From the NCBI GenBank assembly GCA_902475475.1, contig CABRZY010000031.1, positions 1 through 14,184 of the forward strand: 14,184 bases of DNA, in the 5' to 3' direction. This DNA comes from an uncultured Collinsella sp. (GTDB lineage: Bacteria > Actinomycetota > Coriobacteriia > Coriobacteriales > Coriobacteriaceae). Positions 7,144 through 14,163 of the stretch are shown in pieces; position 1 is the stretch's first letter; the number at the start of each line of letters is the position of its first letter. A program made the translations under genes and the position numbers. The notes beneath the pieces were generated by a model, which saw nothing but the letters and a program-made list of their open reading frames with translations, searched no databases and had not been told where the DNA came from.

Positions 7144-8513
7144 TTGGTCAGACCGGCGCGGAACACGGTGGCGTCGCCATCGGCCTGGCTCGGATCGTAG
7201 AGGTTCAGGGCAGCCACATACATGGCGGCAGCGGTGACCAGGTCGTCCTTGTAGGTAACCTCGTTGGGAGCGTGAGCCTGAGACTCGGCACCCGGGCCAA
7301 AGCCGACGCAGGGGATGCCATAGCGGCCCTGGATGGAAACGCAGTTCGTGGAGAAGGTCCACTTGTCGCACAGCGGACGACCGGTGCGCTTGTCCATGCT
7401 GGGCTCGCAGCCGATGCGCTCGTCACCGAACATGGCCTTGTGGGCGTCGACGAGGGCCTTGACGTGCGGAGCGGTCTCCTTGTTGATCCACGTGGGGAAG
7501 TAAGCCTCGGTCTCGTAGACCTCGCCGGTCCAGGACGGACGGTCGTACATGTACATGGAGACCTTCACGTCGTCGCCGTACTTCTTGGCGGCCGGCAGGT
7601 TACGGATCTCGTCCAGGCAGGACTCCCAGGTCTCACCGGCGGTCATGCGACGGTCGATGGAGATGGCGCAGGAGTCAGCGACAGCGCAACGGCTGGGGCT
7701 GGTGTAGAAGATCTGGCTGACGGTGCAGGTGCCGCGGCCCAGGAAGCGGGCATCCTCGAAGTGCTCGGGATTGTACTTGGGGTCGAGCATCTTGACGAGA
7801 CCCTTGATGTCGGTCGACTCGTCGCAGCCGTTGTTGTTGAGGGCGCGGACGTCAGCGATGATGTCGGCCATCTTGTAGATGGCGTTGTCGCCGCGATCGG
7901 GAGCAGAGCCGTGGCAGGAGGTGCCGTGAACGTCGACGCGAATCTCCATGCGGCCGCGGTGACCGCGATAGATGCCGCCGTCGGTGGGCTCGGTGGAAAT
8001 GACGAACTCGGGCTTAATGCCGTCCTTGTTGTAGATGTACTGCCAGCACATGCCGTCGCAGTCCTCTTCCTGGACGGTGCCGACGACCATGATCTTGTAG
8101 CCCTCGGGGATGAGGCCCATGTCCTTCATCATCTTGGCAGCATAGGTAGCAGAAGCCATGCCACCCTCCTGGTCGGAGCCGCCGCGGCCGTAGATGATCT
8201 CATCGGTCTCGTAGCCCTCATAGGGGTCGGCATCCCAGTTCTCGATGTTGCCGATGCCGACGGTGTCGATGTGGGAGTCGATGGCGATGATCTTGTCGCC
8301 CTCGCCCATAAAGCCCATGACGTTGCCCAGGCCGTCGACCTTGACCTCGTCATAGCCAAGGTTCTCCATCTCGGCCTTGATGCAAGCAACAACCTCACCC
8401 TCCTCGCAGGACTCAGAGGGATGGGAGATCATAGCGCGCAGGAAGCGAGTCATGTCGGCGCGGTGAGACTCAGCAGCAGCCTTGATAGCGTCGAAATCGA
8501 GTTCTTTAGCCAT
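7128..8513 (-). CDS. ygeY: YgeY-family M20 metallohydrolase linked to selenium/purine metabolism
   Basis: This 461-residue M20-family amidohydrolase/peptidase has the expected metal-site residues: H81 in DSHIDT, D114 in GGSDQEGG, the catalytic and metal pair E149-E150 in TVQEED, E175 in STEPT and H414 in [11 protein letters not shown]201 in the [10 protein letters not shown] segment sits in the dimerisation-domain position typical of M20 enzymes. The YgeY family co-occurs with ygeX and ygeW, and its proposed role in uric-acid breakdown is hydrolysis of a ureido or amide bond of an acyclic intermediate, not peptide cleavage. The start at 8513 is preceded by an AAAGG Shine-Dalgarno. It lies 74 bp after ygeX, with a hairpin in the gap. 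Acetylornithine deacetylase-like activity is the alternative, but the neighbours argue against it. Confidence 0.9.
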   Translation of the reverse strand: MAKELDFDAIKAAAESHRADMTRFLRAMISHPSESCEEGEVVACIKAEMENLGYDEVKVDGLGNVMGFMGEGDKIIAIDSHIDTVGIGNIENWDADPYEGYETDEIIYGRGGSDQEGGMASATYAAKMMKDMGLIPEGYKIMVVGTVQEEDCDGMCWQYIYNKDGIKPEFVISTEPTDGGIYRGHRGRMEIRVDVHGTSCHGSAPDRGDNAIYKMADIIADVRALNNNGCDESTDIKGLVKMLDPKYNPEHFEDARFLGRGTCTVSQIFYTSPSRCAVADSCAISIDRRMTAGETWESCLDEIRNLPAAKKYGDDVKVSMYMYDRPSWTGEVYETEAYFPTWINKETAPHVKALVDAHKAMFGDERIGCEPSMDKRTGRPLCDKWTFSTNCVSIQGRYGIPCVGFGPGAESQAHAPNEVTYKDDLVTAAAMYVAALNLYDPSQADGDATVFRAGLTNNKID

Positions 8514-8553
8514 TGTTCATAACCTTTCAAACGAAGGAATCTACCTGTGAGGT

Positions 8554-8580
8554 GGCGGAGCGATACCTATTTACTCCGCC
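8554..8580 (-). promoter_or_regulatory. Hairpin in the ygeX-ygeY gap
   Basis: GGCGGAG (8554-8560) and CTCCGCC (8574-8580) form a perfect 7-bp stem with a 13-base loop between the ygeX stop and the ygeY Shine-Dalgarno. There is no T-run, so a processing or stability element is more likely than a full terminator. Confidence 0.45.
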
Positions 8581-8587
8581 CCAACGA

Positions 8588-9802
8588 TTAACAAGTGGGA
8601 TATTCGCCTTCCCAAACAATTCGACGATACTGGTCGGGGTCCGTGTCACCTTCCGTGGAGAAGCAGAGCACGGAGCTCGTCTTATCCAGGCCGATGAGTT
8701 CCTTGAGCTCGGCGTACTCGGGATCGAGCATGAGGGTCTCGACCAGGCCGGTGGTCACCGCGCCGGACTCGCCGGAGATGACGCGCGGGTCGCCCTTCTC
8801 GGGAGCGCCCAGGGTGCGCATGCCGCGAGCGGTGACCCAGTCGGGGCAGGACACGAAGGCGGTGGCATGGTTGCGCAGGATATCCCAGCCCAGGATGTTG
8901 GGCTCGCCGCAGCACAGACCGGCCATGATGGAGGGCATGTCACCGTCCACGATACGCGGATCGCCGTCGCCGGCGGCAGCGCCCTTGTACAGGCAGGCGG
9001 CAGGCGCGCACTCAACCACGACGAAGGTGGGCGGGTTATCGGGATACAGGTTGGTGAAGTAGCCCACCACGGCGCCGGCGAGCGAACCCACGCCAGCCTG
9101 GACAAACACGTGCGTCGGGCGGTTGATGGCCATCTCGCGCAGCTGCTCGGCAGCCTCGGAGGCCATGGTGCCGTAACCCTCCATGATCCAGGACGGGATC
9201 TTCTCGTAGCCCTCCCAGGCGGTGTCCTGAACGATGACGCCGCGCTCGCAGGCGTCGGCCTCGGCGGCGGCCATGCGCACGCACTCGTCGTAGTTGACCT
9301 CTTCGATGGTCACCGTGGCGCCCTCGGCGGCGATGTTATCGAAGCGGGGCTTGGTGGAACCCTTGGGCATGTGCACGACGGCCTTCTGGCCCAGCTTGTT
9401 GGCAGCCCACGCCACGCCGCGGCCATGGTTGCCGTCGGTGGCGGTAAAGAAGGTAGCCTGGCCAAAGTCCTTGGCAAGCTGATCGGAGGTCAGGTAATCG
9501 AAGGTGCAGTCGGCAACGTCCTTGCCGGTCTCATCGGCAATGTAGTTGGCCATGGCAAACGAGCCGCCCAGGACCTTAAAGGCGTTGAGGCCAAAGCGAT
9601 AGCTCTCGTCCTTAACGCACAGGTTGGACAGGCCCAGGCGCGCAGCCTGACCGTCCAGACGGGCAAGCGGGGTGACGGTATATTGAGGGAACGACTGGTG
9701 GAAGGCGCGGGCCTTCTTCACGTGGTCGAGGCTCATGATTCCCAAGTGCTTGTCATCGCTCTTGGGCATCGTGTTGCCCGCCCACTGGATCTTATCGGCC
9801 AT
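8588..9802 (-). CDS. ygeX: 2,3-diaminopropionate ammonia-lyase (PLP enzyme)
   Basis: The enzyme converts 2,3-diaminopropionate to pyruvate and two ammonia (EC 4.3.1.15) in the cytoplasm. The 404-residue protein has the PLP lysine K76 in RFGLNAFKVLGG, the catalytic aspartate D123 in TATDGNHGRG, and a glycine-rich phosphate-binding loop in QAGVGSLAGAVVG. This matches the K77/D120 arrangement of the E. coli enzyme. The start at 9802 has a clear AAGGAG Shine-Dalgarno (9811-9816 on the plus strand). It is the promoter-proximal gene, facing a divergent regulator across a gap with two palindromic operators. In the uric-acid pathway it is the last step, feeding pyruvate to central metabolism. Confidence 0.95.
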   Translation of the reverse strand: MADKIQWAGNTMPKSDDKHLGIMSLDHVKKARAFHQSFPQYTVTPLARLDGQAARLGLSNLCVKDESYRFGLNAFKVLGGSFAMANYIADETGKDVADCTFDYLTSDQLAKDFGQATFFTATDGNHGRGVAWAANKLGQKAVVHMPKGSTKPRFDNIAAEGATVTIEEVNYDECVRMAAAEADACERGVIVQDTAWEGYEKIPSWIMEGYGTMASEAAEQLREMAINRPTHVFVQAGVGSLAGAVVGYFTNLYPDNPPTFVVVECAPAACLYKGAAAGDGDPRIVDGDMPSIMAGLCCGEPNILGWDILRNHATAFVSCPDWVTARGMRTLGAPEKGDPRVISGESGAVTTGLVETLMLDPEYAELKELIGLDKTSSVLCFSTEGDTDPDQYRRIVWEGEYPTC

Positions 9803-9894
9803 ACGGTGAACTCCTTAAGTCCTCTCTTGCCGGCCCCCGCATACGCGTTTCAGCCCATTCCCATTCATGCGACTGAACTTTTATGTGGATGCCA

Positions 9895-9909
9895 AACAAA
9901 AAGTTTGTT
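9895..9909. promoter_or_regulatory. Palindromic operator, copy 1
   Basis: AACAAA-AAG-TTTGTT is a 15-bp site with perfect 6-bp half-sites, 93 bp upstream of the ygeX start. The second copy has the same half-sites, and its centre is 51 bp away. The most likely ligand is the divergent DauR-like regulator (inference). No strong -35/-10 pair was found in the 277-bp gap (9803-10079) for either gene, which would fit activator-dependent transcription. Confidence 0.7.
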
Positions 9910-9945
9910 AGTAATGTTCTATCACACTTTTTGATTGGCAAACCT

Positions 9946-9960
9946 AACAAATTGTTTGTT
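9946..9960. promoter_or_regulatory. Palindromic operator, copy 2
   Basis: AACAAA-TTG-TTTGTT has the same 6-3-6 design as copy 1, with a different central triplet. It ends 119 bp before the regulator start. A lone half-site TTTGTT is also present at 10016-10021. Confidence 0.7.
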
Positions 9961-10079
9961 GCCGCAATCGGTACCTTTTCGCCGACGAACGGTCATGAAT
10001 TGCCTTGTTGATGGATTTGTTTGCGGTCAAGTGTGGTTTATGGCACAGTGAGCCCAAACTAATTTTTAGGAAGGCACCC

Positions 10080-10733
10080 ATGACCCCGTCACAGATTGAG
10101 TTTTATAAGCGCCTTGCACACGGTCTGGCGCTCCAATTTGGCCCCAACTGCGAAGTCGTCGTCCACGATCTGGAAACCGAAGACGTGGACCACTCCATCG
10201 TAGTGATCGAAAACGGCCACGTCAGCGGGCGTAAACTGGGTGACGGCCCCAGCCATATCGTGTTTGAGTCCATGCACGAGGGCAGCACCGACGTACACGA
10301 CCGCGAGCCGTACCTCACTAAAACCACCGATGGCAAGCTGCTCAAGTCCTCGACGATCTTTATCCGCAACGATGAGGGCAAACCCGTCGGCATTTTGGGC
10401 ATCAACTTTGACATTACGCTTATGAAGGCTTTTGAGCGTTCGCTCGACGCCTTTACCGGCACCGGCGGCACGGGCTATACCGAGCCCGAGCCCATTACCA
10501 AGAACATCGGCGACCTGCTCGAGGACCTGCTGCACGAGTGCGAGCAGTTTGTGGGCAAGCCCGCGGCACTCATGACCAAAGACGAGCGTATTCGTGCCAT
10601 TGGCTACCTCGACCGTCGCGGCGCCTTCCTCATTTCCAAGTCGAGCGAGCGCGCCTGCGAGTTCTTTGGCATCTCCAAGTACAGTTTTTATAGCTACCTC
10701 AATGAGGCCAAGGCGGCGGCCGGCGACAAGTAG
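10080..10733 (+). CDS. YheO/DauR-type PAS-HTH transcriptional regulator
   Basis: This 217-residue DNA-binding regulator has an N-terminal YheO-like PAS sensor region (about 1-115; FGPNCEVVVHDLE near residue 20 and GKPVGILGINFDIT near 101 are typical) and a C-terminal DauR-type helix-turn-helix (about 160-210; DERIRAIGYLDRRGAFLI and FFGISKYSFYSYLNEA). The best-known relative, DauR, controls D-arginine catabolism and senses a small metabolite. Here the divergent position opposite ygeX suggests a pathway-specific regulator that senses a purine-derived or amino-acid intermediate (inference). The start at 10080 was chosen over an in-frame upstream ATG at 10005 because TAGGAAGG lies just upstream and the family N-terminus begins here. 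Confidence 0.85.
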   Translation: MTPSQIEFYKRLAHGLALQFGPNCEVVVHDLETEDVDHSIVVIENGHVSGRKLGDGPSHIVFESMHEGSTDVHDREPYLTKTTDGKLLKSSTIFIRNDEGKPVGILGINFDITLMKAFERSLDAFTGTGGTGYTEPEPITKNIGDLLEDLLHECEQFVGKPAALMTKDERIRAIGYLDRRGAFLISKSSERACEFFGISKYSFYSYLNEAKAAAGDK

Positions 10734-10815
10734 GCGTTCGCCTGGATTGCCCCTCCCTTTTGGGCGCGAGATCTGGAAAGCACGAATCCAAGACCGAGCC
10801 GCTTGGGAAGTTCCA

Positions 10816-10821
10816 TATAAT
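10816..10821 (+). promoter_or_regulatory. Consensus -10 box upstream of the membrane protein gene
   Basis: A perfect TATAAT lies 34 bp before the ATG at 10856, in an otherwise GC-rich gap. No good -35 is seen at 16-18 bp spacing. An AAAGGA Shine-Dalgarno follows at 10841-10846. Confidence 0.45.
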
Positions 10822-10855
10822 CGATGTCATTAGTATTTCGAAAGGATGGAACAGA

Positions 10856-11845
10856 ATGGCGTTGAGCAAGGCATCATGCACCGGTCGCGGATTGATTCCG
10901 GCAATTGGTGGACATGTGCACCGCATGTTCGATGAGGGTGAAGACGACCTGTTTTCGCTGAGCCTTGACGATGTGATGGATGATCGCCCGTGGACCGCCG
11001 ACGAACTCATGGGCGGCGGCGGGGCTCGCCCGTCAAGCCCCAATCCCGCACTTGCGCCTAAGGCCGCATCTGCGCCGACTCCTGCGCAGTCGGCTGTTTC
11101 GACGCCCGCGCCTACACCCGCACCCACTTCGGCGCCCACGCCCGCTCCCCGCCCCGCAAGTGACCCATCCGAGACGGCGGCATTTCTCGCTGCAGCGACG
11201 CAGGGCAAATCGGCCGACAGCACTGTTATGTACAGCGCCCAGCAGTTGCCTGTTCCTGCGGCACGCAAGCCTCCGGTCACAAGGCTCGATGAGCCCGTTG
11301 CCCATCAGGTTGTCCACGATTCCTGGGCTGCAGCCGATCTGGATGAGACCTCTACCGGCATGCCGGCGCTCGATGTTCCAGTTAACCCGCTTTTTGCCGC
11401 CAACACGAGCGCCGCGGACTATGAGGGCGGTGCGGCATATTCCGATTATTCCGATGGCCATGCTGACACCGGTCGCATCGAGACCGAGGATTATGGCACC
11501 GCATCGAGCGATTATCTCAACGATCCGTACGCTGCCACGCCTGCACCGGAATATGACCCGGAGGCCGCGTCCGCACCGGCGTATACCAAAAGCGCGGGCG
11601 AAGAGCGCTTCGCCGATTATTACGCCGAGGAAAAGGCGCTGCGTTTCTCGGAATTTCCGCAGGCAGTCAAGGTTGCATTTATCGCCATTGTCATTGCCCT
11701 GCTCGGCGTCATTGCGTTTGAGGGATTCCAGCTGTTCCGCGGCCCCACCGCATCCGAATCGGCAACGCAGCAAAAAGAGGACGACAACCAGTACCTGGAC
11801 ATCAACACCCTCAAGGGCGACCCCAACGACGGAGACGATGAGTAG
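10856..11845 (+). CDS. Pro/Ala-rich single-pass membrane protein of unknown function
   Basis: This 329-residue protein has no recognisable enzymatic domain. In order it shows a short N-terminal segment, an acidic patch (MFDEGEDDLFSLSLDDVMDD, about 24-43), a Pro/Ala-rich linker with TPAPTPAP-type repeats (about 61-102), a long acidic Asp/Tyr-rich disordered region (about 180-265), one hydrophobic helix of about 22 residues (about 273-295, VAFIAIVIALLGVIAFEGF) and an acidic C-terminal tail. With no signal peptide, the large N-terminal part is probably cytoplasmic, although the charges around the helix are not decisive. The start at 10856 has AAAGGA upstream; an in-frame extension to 10760 overlaps the promoter and was rejected. 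It could be a scaffold or envelope protein, but no function can be assigned. Confidence 0.75.
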   Translation: MALSKASCTGRGLIPAIGGHVHRMFDEGEDDLFSLSLDDVMDDRPWTADELMGGGGARPSSPNPALAPKAASAPTPAQSAVSTPAPTPAPTSAPTPAPRPASDPSETAAFLAAATQGKSADSTVMYSAQQLPVPAARKPPVTRLDEPVAHQVVHDSWAAADLDETSTGMPALDVPVNPLFAANTSAADYEGGAAYSDYSDGHADTGRIETEDYGTASSDYLNDPYAATPAPEYDPEAASAPAYTKSAGEERFADYYAEEKALRFSEFPQAVKVAFIAIVIALLGVIAFEGFQLFRGPTASESATQQKEDDNQYLDINTLKGDPNDGDDE

Positions 11846-11915
11846 CGGGAGCTGAAGGCGGCCGCAGGATCCCGCATCCAGCGCCGGCTTCTAAGTGCTG
11901 TTTTGTCATCCAGCC

Positions 11916-11992
11916 ACACTTTTCCGAAGTTTTAAGGTGCCTATTTCGACACTTTTCCGTACTTTTACACGGCTGATTTCGACACTTTTCCG
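11916..11992. repeat. Intergenic repeat block with 33-bp period
   Basis: ACACTTTTCCG occurs three times, at 11916-11926, 11949-11959 and 11982-11992, exactly 33 bp apart. The last two copies extend to a 17-bp exact match, ATTTCGACACTTTTCCG (11943-11959 and 11976-11992), and the sequence between is partly conserved (TTTTA in phase). No gene covers it. Confidence 0.8.
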
Positions 11993-12022
11993 GATGAAAG
12001 CCGAATAATCACTTGGGAAACC

Positions 12023-12056
12023 AGCGCCATCCGCGCGTCATTTCGCGGATGGCGCT
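12023..12056 (+). terminator. Strong intrinsic terminator
   Basis: AGCGCCATCCGCG (12023-12035) and CGCGGATGGCGCT (12044-12056) form a perfect 13-bp stem with an 8-base loop, followed by TGATTTCTG. The opposite strand also ends in GGTTT, so it may act in both directions. It separates the upstream gene from the riboswitch-led unit. Confidence 0.75.
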
Positions 12057-12064
12057 TGATTTCT

Positions 12065-12094
12065 GTCCGTACACGTTGAGTCCGTACACGTTGA
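12065..12094. repeat. Exact 15-bp tandem duplication
   Basis: GTCCGTACACGTTGA occurs twice back to back, at 12065-12079 and 12080-12094, between the terminator and the riboswitch. It is probably recent, because the copies are identical. Confidence 0.85.
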
Positions 12095-12127
12095 TAGACT
12101 TCCTCTTGCCCGCAAGGAGCGGGCACG

Positions 12128-12216
12128 TTTTATCCAGAGTCGGGGTAGAGAGTTGGCTCCACGATCCCGACGCCAACCGGCCAAAAGGCACGGTGGCCCT
12201 GCCAACATCGATGAAA
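12128..12216 (+). ncRNA. S-box-type (SAM-I/SAM-IV superfamily) SAM riboswitch candidate
   Basis: The leader folds with the S-box plan. P1 pairs TTTTATC (12128-12134) with GATGAAA (12210-12216). The next bases, CAGAG, match the conserved J1/2. P2a pairs GTCGGG (12139-12144) with CCCGAC (12166-12171) around a kink-turn-like region and a short GAG/CTC stem with loop TTGG (12153-12156). P3 is GCC-AA-CCG-GCC with loop AAAA and GGC-A-CGG-T-GGC (12172-12197), reproducing the conserved CAACC...GGTG core. CCAA (12202-12205) can form the pseudoknot with the TTGG loop. A classical P4 is absent, so it may be a SAM-I/IV-like variant. The 3' P1 strand overlaps the Shine-Dalgarno AAAGGAG (12214-12220) of the next gene, implying translational shut-off by SAM. 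A small hairpin (12108-12124) lies just upstream. Confidence 0.7.
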
Positions 12217-12225
12217 GGAGTCCGT

Positions 12226-13011
12226 ATGGACAATTTCCCCGTGCGCAGCGAGCGCAACTTCCACAACCTGGTCGTCAAACCGAATCACATGCATCTTCTG
12301 GATAAGCCAAATGGCTACGCCTCGGCCATGGTCAAGAACAGCCTCTCCCACCAGATGCGCTATACGGTGCAGGTGCTCGAGGAAGAGCTCTGCGCCGCCG
12401 GCGACCCGCACGTGCTGCAAATCAAGCTGCTCGGAGATAACTCTAGTGAGCCGTCCAGCTGGATGCTCTTCGCCGACGGCGTTTGCGTTGCGGACGGATC
12501 GGGCGCCTTTGTTATGGATGCTATCGACCAGGGCATGATACAAGCCCGTAAGACATGGGGAGATCACGACGCATTTGCCGACTTCGCAGAGGCAATCGTT
12601 CTAAGCAAAGCTGCATTTGATATCAAGGAGCGCGCTTGTCAGACGCTTTCATATATCGCATGGACAGTTGGTCGGTTCCACGCCCAGCACCTGATCGAGG
12701 GCATGGTCGCCGCCGGGGTAGACCCGATGCTGGAAGATCTTCTCAGCGCTCCCGCGCAGATTAATCGAGCGCTCTATCGACAAAGATGCATCTACCATAA
12801 CGGCATGGGGCGTGCTCGCCTTGTACCGACCCCAACCAATCCCGTCGGCGCGACTGCAGTCTCAAACAGCCACCGGCACCATCCATCCGCACACGAGAGG
12901 CGATGGGCACAGGCGAACCCCTCAACCTCGCTATTCGTAAACTTCATCAGTGTTTCCACATCCCCATCAAAAGAATCCGAAAGACATCCCCCGTTAATAA
13001 AACGCTTCTGA
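12226..13011 (+). CDS. Unrecognised protein under a SAM riboswitch candidate
   Basis: This 261-residue protein has no domain I recognise. The N-terminal two thirds look like a compact soluble protein (VQVLEEELCAAGDPHVLQIKLLGD, then helical segments such as DAFADFAEAIVLSKAAFDIKER and AWTVGRFHAQHLIEGMVAAG; each is given here only as a pointer). The last 60-70 residues are Ser/Thr/Pro/His-rich and probably disordered, or could come from an old frameshift. No signal peptide or membrane helix is seen. The start at 12226 has an excellent AAAGGAG five bases upstream, which also forms part of the riboswitch P1; an in-frame extension to 12013 runs through the terminator and riboswitch and was rejected. 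By position, a role in methionine, SAM or methyl metabolism is possible (inference only). Confidence 0.7.
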   Translation: MDNFPVRSERNFHNLVVKPNHMHLLDKPNGYASAMVKNSLSHQMRYTVQVLEEELCAAGDPHVLQIKLLGDNSSEPSSWMLFADGVCVADGSGAFVMDAIDQGMIQARKTWGDHDAFADFAEAIVLSKAAFDIKERACQTLSYIAWTVGRFHAQHLIEGMVAAGVDPMLEDLLSAPAQINRALYRQRCIYHNGMGRARLVPTPTNPVGATAVSNSHRHHPSAHERRWAQANPSTSLFVNFISVSTSPSKESERHPPLIKRF

Positions 13012-13179
13012 ACATCTCACTCTGCAGGCAAAGCCGCACCGGAGTGATGCGGGGGATGTGTGAGGTCTCATGGACCTCCCTGACGCGGCCTAGCGGAAGT
13101 GCCACTCGGCATCCCTTCCATAACGCACGGGTAAACAAAGGGAAATAGCGCCACCCACCGCGCAAGGAAGGACGCCACC

Positions 13180-14163
13180 ATGGATCTCACGAAAACGGCT
13201 AGAGAAATTACCCGTCTCATGCTCCCCTACCTGACCACGCAGCAGAACCGCCAGCTCAAAAAGGTTTTATCGCACTGCCTTTTCGATGAAAGCCAATTAG
13301 CTGAAGACGGCGGCGACGGTGAAAGCGAATCATTCCTAGATCTATTTCTGTCTGCAAAACGCCTCGAAGGCTGCTCGGATAGGACCATCTCCTACTACGA
13401 AACCACCATCAATAAAATGCTTGAATCATTCGATACGCCAGCTTGCGACCTGGGAACCGAAGAGATTAGGTCCTATCTTTCCGACTATCAGCAAAAAGCC
13501 GGCGTCAGTCGCGTCACCGTCGACAATGTCCGAAGAATCATCTCAAGCTTCTATTCATGGCTCGAAGACGAGGACCATATCATTAAGAGCCCGGTTAGAC
13601 GCATTAAAAGAGTCAAGGCTCCGCAACCCATAAAGGAAACGTATAGCGATGAAGTCGTTGAAATTCTCTGCGATAACTGCGGGTCGCCCCGAAACCTTGC
13701 CCTGATCGACCTGTTGCGCTCCACGGGCATGCGTGTGGGCGAACTTGTCTCGTTGGACAGGAGCTCCATCGACACCATCAATCGTGAGTGCATCGTACAC
13801 GGCAAGGGAAATAAGGACCGCATCGTCTATTTTGACGCAAAGACTAAAGTCCATATTGAGAATTACCTGTCAACCCGAATGGACAGCTCTGAAGCACTCT
13901 TCGTGTCGAGCAAGGCGCCACACGAGAGGCTACAAATTGGCGGCGTCGAGGCGCTGCTTAGAAAACTGGGGCGCGAGCTTGATTTAGGAAGGGTCCACCC
14001 TCATAAGTTCAGAAGAACGCTTGCTACAAAGGCAATCGACAAAGGAATGCCCATCGAACAAGTCCAGGTGCTCCTTGGCCATAAAAAAATAGACACCACA
14101 TTAAGGTACGCAATGGTCGACCAGCGCAACGTCAAAGCATCCCACCGCAGATACCTAACTTAA
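13180..14163 (+). CDS. Tyrosine recombinase (phage integrase/XerC-D family)
   Basis: This 327-residue site-specific recombinase has an N-terminal core-binding (SAM-like) domain at about 50-140 and a complete catalytic domain: R185 in STGMRVGEL, K209 in HGKGNKDR, H275 and R278 in HPHKFRRT, H301 in LLGHKKIDTT and the nucleophile Y310 in TLRYAM. The full set suggests an active enzyme. The start at 13180 has AAGGAAGG about 8 bases upstream. Codon use is more A/T-rich than in the ygeX-arcC genes, which fits acquisition by transfer. It could integrate or excise a mobile element, or flip a nearby invertible segment as related recombinases do in gut bacteria. No inverted-repeat pair suited to this is visible between 13012 and 14184, so any target lies outside the window or is too short to see. 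Confidence 0.92.
   Translation: MDLTKTAREITRLMLPYLTTQQNRQLKKVLSHCLFDESQLAEDGGDGESESFLDLFLSAKRLEGCSDRTISYYETTINKMLESFDTPACDLGTEEIRSYLSDYQQKAGVSRVTVDNVRRIISSFYSWLEDEDHIIKSPVRRIKRVKAPQPIKETYSDEVVEILCDNCGSPRNLALIDLLRSTGMRVGELVSLDRSSIDTINRECIVHGKGNKDRIVYFDAKTKVHIENYLSTRMDSSEALFVSSKAPHERLQIGGVEALLRKLGRELDLGRVHPHKFRRTLATKAIDKGMPIEQVQVLLGHKKIDTTLRYAMVDQRNVKASHRRYLT

Noticed and set aside
11845..11875. GCGGGA/TCCCGC hairpin just after the membrane protein stop as a terminator
   Set aside because: Only 6 bp with a 19-base loop and no T-run; the perfect 13-bp hairpin at 12023-12056 is much stronger.
12891..13930. CACACGAGAGGC at 12891-12902 and 13919-13930 as possible recombinase sites
   Set aside because: A 12-base match is expected by chance in a window of this size, the copies are direct, and one lies inside the recombinase catalytic domain.
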